A stretch of 64,000 nt of DNA from Chryseobacterium gwangjuense (GTDB lineage: Bacteria > Bacteroidota > Bacteroidia > Flavobacteriales > Weeksellaceae). Each line of letters opens with the position of its first letter. The stretch's first letter is position 1. The stretch lies in the NCBI RefSeq assembly GCF_021311115.1, contig NZ_JAJTNP010000006.1, positions 62,001-126,000 of the forward strand, given 5' to 3'. Made by a program: the position numbers and the translations under genes. Shown here piece by piece: positions 14,484 through 21,291 of the stretch. The notes under the pieces are model-generated. The model was given only the letters and a program-made list of their open reading frames with translations, had not been told where the DNA came from and searched no databases.

Positions 14484-14593
14484 TGTCATAGAGGTACTGG
14501 TATACCGTGCAACAGATAAGAGAGCCCACGCCTAGGTCGTGAGCTTCATACTTATCATCTTGTTGCTTTAAAAATTACCAGTTTTCTATGACA
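14484..14593 (-). ncRNA. Candidate structured RNA, about 110-nt irregular rod
   Basis: The segment folds on itself over its full length. Outer helix TGTCATAGA/TCTATGACA (9 bp), then ACTGGTA/TACCAGT (7 bp), an internal loop, GCAACA/TGTTGC (6 bp), GATAAG/CTTATC (6 bp), and a terminal AGC-C-CACG/CGTG-A-GCT hairpin. Such a long stem with internal loops resembles the 6S-like RNAs reported in Flavobacteria, or the structured leader of a type I toxin mRNA. The minus strand is favoured because a good Bacteroidota promoter lies just upstream in that direction. No protein frame fits it. The family assignment is open. Confidence 0.5.
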
Positions 14594-14637
14594 AGACTCT
14601 AAGCAATAGCTTCTATATTTCTTTGAAGTATCGCAAA

Positions 14638-14655
14638 ATTACTCTAATGAGTAAT
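14638..14655. repeat. Small inverted repeat at predicted 5' end of the structured RNA
   Basis: ATTACTC/GAGTAAT with a 4-nt loop. In minus-strand transcripts from the promoter just upstream it would form a hairpin at the extreme 5' end. Confidence 0.5.
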
Positions 14656-14661
14656 CTTTTC

Positions 14662-14691
14662 CAAATATAAGGAATTTTCATTTTGTTACAA
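14662..14691 (-). promoter_or_regulatory. Bacteroidota-type promoter reading toward the structured RNA and SymE-like gene
   Basis: On the minus strand TTG, 19 nt, then TATATTTG fits the flavobacterial consensus (TTG, 17-23 nt, TAnnTTTG) exactly. The TTG lies inside the 28-bp palindrome, so a protein bound there would block it. Confidence 0.65.
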
Positions 14692-14707
14692 GATCTTGTA
14701 ACAAAAT
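14680..14707. promoter_or_regulatory. 28-bp perfect palindrome, probable operator
   Basis: A-TTTTGTTACAAGA followed by its exact complement, with no spacer. It lies 40 bp before the XRE regulator ATG and covers the -33 element of the divergent minus-strand promoter. This is the classic position for an autoregulatory operator bound by the small helix-turn-helix dimer encoded next door. Confidence 0.8.
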
Positions 14708-14747
14708 TTGTAAAAAAAATTACGCCCTTTGTATAAACTGCTAAGAA

Positions 14748-14981
14748 ATGGACGTTTTACAAGATGAAATATTAAAAAGATTTGGAGAACACGTCAAAGA
14801 TTTAAGACTTAAATCTGGGCTTACTCAAGATGATGTTGTTTTAAATAGTTCCAAAATTACTAAAGGTACGGTAAGTGATATAGAAAATGGAAAAAGAAAC
14901 TTCGCATTTACTACATTAATTGATTTGGCTAAAGGTCTAAATGTATCACCTAAAGATTTATTGGATTTCAAAATTGATTAA
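14748..14981 (+). CDS. XRE-family helix-turn-helix regulator (77 aa)
   Basis: 77 residues, almost only a Cro/CI-type HTH: LKRFGEHVKDLRLKSGLTQ (helix 1-2), DDVVLNSSKITKGTVSDIENG (recognition helix and following turn), RNFAFTTLIDLAKGLNVSPKDLL. There is no effector domain, so it should act as a simple DNA-binding dimer. A perfect palindrome just upstream is its likely operator, implying autoregulation and control of the divergent transcript. It is followed at once by a hairpin terminator, so it is monocistronic. Regulators of this size often serve toxin-antitoxin or phage-defence loci, which fits the SymE-like and Abi-alpha neighbours. Confidence 0.9.
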   Translation: MDVLQDEILKRFGEHVKDLRLKSGLTQDDVVLNSSKITKGTVSDIENGKRNFAFTTLIDLAKGLNVSPKDLLDFKID

Positions 14982-15006
14982 AAATCCTGACAAGAGTTAG
15001 GATTTT
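14982..15006 (+). terminator. Terminator of the XRE gene
   Basis: 8-bp stem AAAATCCT/AGGATTTT beginning at the stop codon, with a 10-nt loop and an AT-rich tail. Confidence 0.7.
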
Positions 15007-15021
15007 ATTAATTTATTAGGT

Positions 15022-15118
15022 AGCGGTTTTTGGCTTTGTGTCCAAGCGGGCTTAGCAGTACAAAGCTGTAAACATATCACAAAAAGTTGATGTGAGGTAG
15101 AATGTTCAATAAGCCGCT
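15022..15118. repeat. Gene-free segment with nested short inverted repeats
   Basis: Outer arms AGCGG/CCGCT enclose GCTTTGT (15033) against ACAAAGC (15060). Its base composition is less AT-rich than the flanks and it codes for nothing visible. It may be a folded recombination site, an RNA or a decayed element end. Confidence 0.3.
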
Positions 15119-15158
15119 TCATCCGCCATTTTGTCAAACTTTTATTATCTGTAGTTTT

Positions 15159-15719
15159 TTAGTTCATATTAAAGATTTCATCAATTACATCACTTAACCA
15201 AAAATTTAGAAATATGAATAATGTAACAGTAAAAAATATCCAAAAAAGATATTTTCCCCACAATGTATAAACATTATGTTGTCTCTTATAGCCTTTTTCA
15301 TAATAATGTTTTAATAATTCTAATATCCTTAAAGGCCAAAAAAATATACTGAAAAGTATAATCAAGAATATCCTAAATCTATTAGGTCCAATGATCAATC
15401 TCACTATCGATGTCTCACTATGATGATGACAAATTTTTTTATAAGATGAATTGTAAGTGAAAAAAAATATAAATCCTAGAAACAAATAAGTTTTAGACAA
15501 TTCATATAATTCATAATTAAAAAGTGAGATTATATAATTTAAAGGGTAAAGAAAAAAATTTCTAATTTTTTTGAAAATATCCAAAAAGAATAAGAAAAAA
15601 TTTCCCCATTTAATTAATCCTGGAACGAGGTCTTTACCAAAATTTATTATTCCAAATGAAGTTATTAGTATATTTATTGGAAGTAATATTTTATTGGCTA
15701 AATTAGTTGTTGATTTCAT
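15159..15719 (-). CDS. Multi-pass membrane protein, hypothetical
   Basis: 186 residues, very rich in Phe, Ile and Leu. About four hydrophobic segments are visible: near the N terminus (ILLPINILITSFGI), 35-48, 80-92 (TYLFLGFIFFFTY), 114-128 (FLIILFSIFFWPL) and 155-175 (LFWIFFTVTLFIFLNFW). A His-rich loop, KKICHHHSETS, lies in the middle. I recognise no family. Codon use is extremely AT-biased, more than the core genes. It is downstream of and in the same direction as the Abi-alpha gene, separated by about 125 nt with a hairpin and a possible promoter, so it may be a partner or membrane effector of that system. Confidence 0.6.
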   Translation of the reverse strand: MKSTTNLANKILLPINILITSFGIINFGKDLVPGLIKWGNFFLFFLDIFKKIRNFFLYPLNYIISLFNYELYELSKTYLFLGFIFFFTYNSSYKKICHHHSETSIVRLIIGPNRFRIFLIILFSIFFWPLRILELLKHYYEKGYKRQHNVYTLWGKYLFWIFFTVTLFIFLNFWLSDVIDEIFNMN

Positions 15720-15764
15720 TCAATATTTTGCGATGTGTTGGTTAAAAGTTGCAGATAATGAAAA

Positions 15765-15829
15765 AGTATTGGCTACTAAATGCTACAAATATTTCAGTTT
15801 AGGATTTAACCCTGCATTTTGCCAATACT
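15765..15829. repeat. Long-loop inverted repeat between Abi-alpha and membrane-protein genes
   Basis: AGTATTGGC/GCCAATACT (9 bp) continues inward across a small internal loop into AAATGC/GCATTT (6 bp). There is no T-run. It resembles a folded recombination or processing site more than a terminator. Confidence 0.5.
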
Positions 15830-15845
15830 ATGTTGTACGAAGTTT

Positions 15846-16607
15846 TTATTTCTGAATTTTACATTGATTGATGAAATAATTCCCAAAAGTAGTAATATGA
15901 AAATCATCTGAACTATTATAGTTTGCAGAAATGTCCAAATCGAGATCAATGTCATCGTCATTCAAGTTTGCTGAAGTTGAACCGCTATCTATTTCTATTT
16001 CGGGTTCTTCATATCTTAATAAACCTAATGATTCTAAATTGTCAATATAAATTTTTGTGAACTCATTATTCAAATTGAAATTTTTTTTGATTGATTTAAA
16101 TGTAATAATTATATCATCTAAATTAATGTTCTTTTCTGTATAATTCTTTTTTATCAGAGAATTGTTCATTAAGTATGCAAGTCGAAGGTCTCTTTTTATG
16201 CAAAATTCTTCAAATATAAAATCTAAAATTTTTGCTTCTAAAGATGAAAGAGACGATAAAGTATTAATTAATCTAGGTTCTAAACCTGTTTCAGGCGAAG
16301 TAGAAATGTTTGAAATTAAATTTGCCCATTTATCTTGCAGTTGTTCATCATCTTCTACTGATGATTTTTCAATTAATGGAACTAATGTTTTAAGATTTAA
16401 TTCTCTAGGCTCCAATCCATTTTTTTCAAGTAATTCTCTTGATTTATTAAAAATTTTTATTTGATTTTTTAATCGTGTAAATTTTACTTTATCAGCAAAC
16501 AATTCTCCAAATTCATCAATTGAAGGGCCAAATAATTTGTTTAAAAATGCACTTGTTTTATCTAATATCTGTTTGGGTAAATTTAACCCTTCAATAATTT
16601 CTTTCAT
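15846..16607 (-). CDS. Abi-alpha (DUF4393) protein, putative phage-resistance factor
   Basis: 253 residues. The region at about 25-110 carries the family signature: FGPSIDEFGELFADKVKFTRLKNQIKIFNKSR, NGLEPRELNLKTLVPLIEKSS and EDDEQLQDKWANLISN, matching DUF4393, named Abi-alpha from abortive-infection loci. The remainder (about 115-253) is a helical region with an acidic insert, NDDDIDLDLDISANYNSSDD, and a C-terminal HITTFGNYFINQC typical of family members. The molecular activity is not established; it is predicted cytoplasmic. It is transcribed toward a membrane-protein gene and away from a tiny hydrophobic-peptide ORF on the other strand. Confidence 0.8.
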   Translation of the reverse strand: MKEIIEGLNLPKQILDKTSAFLNKLFGPSIDEFGELFADKVKFTRLKNQIKIFNKSRELLEKNGLEPRELNLKTLVPLIEKSSVEDDEQLQDKWANLISNISTSPETGLEPRLINTLSSLSSLEAKILDFIFEEFCIKRDLRLAYLMNNSLIKKNYTEKNINLDDIIITFKSIKKNFNLNNEFTKIYIDNLESLGLLRYEEPEIEIDSGSTSANLNDDDIDLDLDISANYNSSDDFHITTFGNYFINQCKIQK

Positions 16608-16629
16608 TTATTGTAATGTGTTTCGTAAA

Positions 16630-16740
16630 ATGTCATACAACAACCAAATTTACGTATTGCGCAAATATCATACATACATTATTGCACTAATTGTCTTGGC
16701 TTTAGCCATCTATTTGTTAATCATTAAATATAAAATATAA
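16630..16740 (+). CDS. Candidate 36-aa single-helix hydrophobic peptide
   Basis: The frame begins MSYNNQIYVLRKYHTY and continues as one strongly hydrophobic helix (IIALIVLALAIYLLIIKYKI) ending in two Lys. A short polar N terminus, one membrane helix and a basic tail is the architecture of type I toxin peptides such as TisB or Fst, and also of harmless small membrane proteins. The start lies 22 bp from and divergent to the Abi-alpha start, outside any other gene. There is no homology evidence, so it remains a candidate. Confidence 0.4.
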   Translation: MSYNNQIYVLRKYHTYIIALIVLALAIYLLIIKYKI

Positions 16741-16777
16741 ATATACTATTTCCTTACGGGAAACCATATTCCAAAAA

Positions 16778-16808
16778 AAAACCGCTCTACAAAAAGTAGA
16801 ACGGTTTT
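16778..16808 (-). terminator. Intrinsic terminator of groESL
   Basis: In the minus-strand RNA AAAACCGUUCUAC pairs with GUAGAGCGGUUUU (one U-G wobble) around a U5 loop, followed by more U residues, about 20 nt past the groEL stop. Confidence 0.92.
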
Positions 16809-16830
16809 AATTTATATATAGCAGTTAAGA

Positions 16831-18471
<1,641 letters not shown>

Positions 18472-18551
18472 TTAATGTACTTTGTACAATGTATAATGAA
18501 TGTGTATATTCATGAAGTCATTTTACATGAATACATTTTACTTTTTACGAA

Positions 18552-18830
18552 TTAACCGATGATTCCTAAAAGATCTCCCTCTTTTACAATTAGATAATCT
18601 TTTCCTTCTAGTTTCAATTCAGAACCTGAATATTTTCCGTAAAGAACTTTGTCACCTACTTTCACAGTTGTCGGCTCGTCTTTTTTACCCGGACCTACTG
18701 CTACTACAGTACCTTCCTGTGGTTTTTCTTTTGCTGTGTCCGGAATAATAATACCTGAAGCTGTTTTAGTTTCTGCAGCGATTGGCTCTACTAAAACTCT
18801 GTCTGCTAATGGTTTAAAGTTTACTGACAT
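18552..18830 (-). CDS. groES: Co-chaperonin GroES (Hsp10)
   Basis: 92 residues, the usual size. Caps the GroEL cavity as a heptamer. Features seen: [20 protein letters not shown] at the N terminus, the mobile loop around [44 protein letters not shown] and [12 protein letters not shown] at the end. It is the first gene of the heat-shock operon. No CIRCE (TTAGCACTC-N9-GAGTGCTAA) is present upstream, so control is not by HrcA in the usual way. Confidence 0.98.
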   Translation of the reverse strand: MSVNFKPLADRVLVEPIAAETKTASGIIIPDTAKEKPQEGTVVAVGPGKKDEPTTVKVGDKVLYGKYSGSELKLEGKDYLIVKEGDLLGIIG

Positions 18831-18880
18831 AATATATTTATATTTTTAATTATTTCTGTGTTGTAATTCTCTAAATGTGT

Positions 18881-18942
18881 GCCATTGGGTTGAGATGGCT
18901 GAAATGGCAGAATTTTTTTTTCGATGTGAAATTTTGGCAGAA
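18881..18942. promoter_or_regulatory. Repeated TTCTGCCA motifs and inverted repeat upstream of groES
   Basis: The 280 bp before groES hold no gene. On the minus strand TTCTGCCA occurs twice, 30 bp apart, and GCCATT (18881) faces AATGGC (18903). These may be binding sites for a heat-shock regulator or alternative promoter elements, but they match no motif I can name. Confidence 0.35.
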
Positions 18943-19114
18943 AAATACGGAAGAAAAAAATGGTTTTTTCACGTATGAAATTAGGGTGAATCAACTATGC
19001 TTTACATAATAATAGCGTTGTAATTTTACATTGTTAAACGATAACAGATTATTGTTGAAACAGCATAACCCGAAATGCTAAAAACAGTAGGGAAAATATA
19101 AAAAAACTAACATT

Positions 19115-21217
19115 ATGCCTGATTTAAATGAACAACAATTGCTAGTGGCCAGAAACGAATCTCATCTGTTTATGGCCAATATAGCCGCTAAAGGAAATTT
19201 GAAATTAGCCACTCCTTTAGCCTTCTTTGAGAAAAATTTTAATGTGTCTTATGAAGAATTAGGATGCATAGGATATAATCCAAATTCTGAAGAATTGACA
19301 GCAATCATCAAAATAAAAAGATCTTCCGGTTATAATGGTAATCTTTGCAGTGGAGGTTCCCATGAATATGTAAGGTTTTATGTGGATTTTGGCGGCGGTT
19401 ACAAAGACCAGGGTTATGTGGGAGTAAATGTTCATGATATAGCGGATACTTTTGACTGTGATAAAAATTTGGAAAAACCCATTGAATTTGCTGTAAGAAT
19501 GAAGCTGAACACTTCACATCAGCTTTGTTCAAAACCATTATTACCAAAAGTAAAAGCTGTTTTGAGCTGGAATTCAATTCCGCCGGCAAATGATCCTAAT
19601 TTAACACAGCCGGGATACGTTTGGGGAAATGTAAAAGAAACACAAATACAGATAAAACCTTTAAAATTGCAGGTGATACTTCCTAATTTGGGGCATATCC
19701 TTGAAACATCTATTTTAAACCCAAATCTTTCCCTTAATAATATCATTCTTAACAATCCAGTTGCTGAAAAGCAGCTTGCTGATGCCAAAAAACAGCTGAC
19801 TGCCAATAAAGTTGCCTTTTCGGAGCTTATTGCTGATTATACAAAGGTAAAAGCCAATGTAGAGCCGCAAAGATCAGGGTTTAATTTTCTTGCAGAAGCG
19901 ATTAATATAAAAGATAATAGCGCAGCCATCAACGCAGCTAAGGTTTTTGAGGAAAACAAACTCGATTTTTCAAGTGCCTTGGCGAATCTTATCGCTTCCA
20001 AAGGAAATGTGTCTTATGAAGAGCTGGGATGTGTGGCTTTAGACTATCATAATGAAGCTTTGGTCGCAACATTCACTGCTAAAAAGAATTACGGATATGG
20101 TGGAAACCTGTGTTCGTCAGGAAGTAAAGAGTATGTAACTTTTTGGATACAAGATGAATCTACCAATTGCCAATGGGTGAAAGTAGGGACTTCTATCGTA
20201 AATCTGCATGATATTCCGGGGCATTCAGGGCTTTCTTATTCTGCTATTCTGCCGTATGATTTTTCTAAATTCAAACTTCCTTGCGGTACGCCAAGAGTTT
20301 TGAAAGTAAGAGCGGTACTATCCTGGAATGTAGAACCAACCGGTCTCGATACTCCATATTGGGGAAATGCAAAAGAATCTTACATTCAGCTTGCCCCTAA
20401 AAACTGGATAGGAAGTTCCCCTAAAATTTTAGTAATAGGAGGTGTTTCTGCAGACTTTATCGATAGTGCTTTGGGTTTAACTTTAAATAACGCGAAATTC
20501 GAGGATAATCAAAATCCGGTTATAGTCGGAAGCCGATTTATGGGTAAAATCAGCATTTATGGAGTTTCAGCACCTTATGCGGGAATGAAGTACAGAATTA
20601 AAGTGGTGAATATGGATTCCGGAGCTTCATCCTACGTAAACGAACCTTTGGTTTTAACAGGTTATGATTCTTCATTCAATATTGTACAAACTACTATTAC
20701 TCCTGATGCAGCCAATTATTATACTTATCAGTCTTATCAACTGAATACGAAAAGTAAATTAGCCCTGTTCAGTCCGGGAACCAATAGTAAACTGAATGTG
20801 ATCATTGAACATGAAGATGGTTCTACCGATTCTCAGGTTATTCAAATGGATAATACGTTACCATACGTTTCCATGAGGATTAATGACGAAGGAGAATGTG
20901 TACATTTCAAAAAAGGAGATGTCATTTTAGGAAAATTCTCAGCAACGGATAACTTTATTTATAAATTTAATTTAGCGGTAAACGGCGGAAAATTCACAGA
21001 GTTGAAATTTGAAGGAGTTCCGCAGGCAATTGGAATCGGTGAAGCCAATAGTTTGGTAAGAACCGTAAATGTGGTGAACGGTGATTTTAAAGTGACTACA
21101 GCTTTAGATAAAAACTGTGGAAACATTACTTTGGTAATGGAACAGAAAACGATTGTAGATAGTGCATCTATGGCATCGCCAGTGTACACCAACCAAGCAT
21201 TTTGTTTAAAAGACTAA
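19115..21217 (+). CDS. Hypothetical protein with a duplicated Cys-containing domain (700 aa)
   Basis: No signal peptide or membrane segment. A domain of about 135 residues occurs twice, at roughly 44-182 and 298-427. Shared blocks are NVSYEELGC, GNLCS-x-GS-x-EYV-x-F, a V-N-x-HDI motif, VKAVLSWN (or VRAVLSWN) followed by P, and WGN-x-KE-x-x-IQ. Each copy holds at least three Cys. The linker at about 213-250 is helical (QLADAKKQLTANKVAF). The last 270 residues are a different, beta-rich region with short Thr/Asp-rich strands. I do not recognise the family; similar Bacteroidota proteins are annotated as hypothetical. It is a single gene divergent from groES with a strong terminator. Confidence 0.85.
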   Translation: MPDLNEQQLLVARNESHLFMANIAAKGNLKLATPLAFFEKNFNVSYEELGCIGYNPNSEELTAIIKIKRSSGYNGNLCSGGSHEYVRFYVDFGGGYKDQGYVGVNVHDIADTFDCDKNLEKPIEFAVRMKLNTSHQLCSKPLLPKVKAVLSWNSIPPANDPNLTQPGYVWGNVKETQIQIKPLKLQVILPNLGHILETSILNPNLSLNNIILNNPVAEKQLADAKKQLTANKVAFSELIADYTKVKANVEPQRSGFNFLAEAINIKDNSAAINAAKVFEENKLDFSSALANLIASKGNVSYEELGCVALDYHNEALVATFTAKKNYGYGGNLCSSGSKEYVTFWIQDESTNCQWVKVGTSIVNLHDIPGHSGLSYSAILPYDFSKFKLPCGTPRVLKVRAVLSWNVEPTGLDTPYWGNAKESYIQLAPKNWIGSSPKILVIGGVSADFIDSALGLTLNNAKFEDNQNPVIVGSRFMGKISIYGVSAPYAGMKYRIKVVNMDSGASSYVNEPLVLTGYDSSFNIVQTTITPDAANYYTYQSYQLNTKSKLALFSPGTNSKLNVIIEHEDGSTDSQVIQMDNTLPYVSMRINDEGECVHFKKGDVILGKFSATDNFIYKFNLAVNGGKFTELKFEGVPQAIGIGEANSLVRTVNVVNGDFKVTTALDKNCGNITLVMEQKTIVDSASMASPVYTNQAFCLKD

Positions 21218-21239
21218 TAGCCATAACCTTTTTTATAAG

Positions 21240-21268
21240 AAGAACGTCCCGTACATCGGGACGTTCTT
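21240..21268. terminator. Bidirectional intrinsic terminator
   Basis: 12-bp perfect stem (AAGAACGTCCCG and complement) with a TACAT loop and T-rich tails, between the 700-aa gene and the converging M1 peptidase gene. Confidence 0.92.
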
Positions 21269-21291
21269 TATTTATTGATGAAAATTGTTCT

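Noticed and set aside
13827..15829. Inverted repeats as insertion-sequence ends
   Set aside because: No transposase fragment or target-site duplication is visible between or beside them.
13935..15842. Classical integron attC sites
   Set aside because: The spacers fold, but the GTTRRRY/RYYYAAC core pair is not present and no integron integrase is in the window; only a looser cassette-like idea is kept as a finding.
18860..18900. Sigma-54 promoter upstream of groES (TGGCAC element)
   Set aside because: The GC half is missing at the required spacing (TTAG instead of TTGC).
18831..19114. CIRCE/HrcA operator upstream of groES
   Set aside because: No TTAGCACTC-N9-GAGTGCTAA-like repeat exists there.
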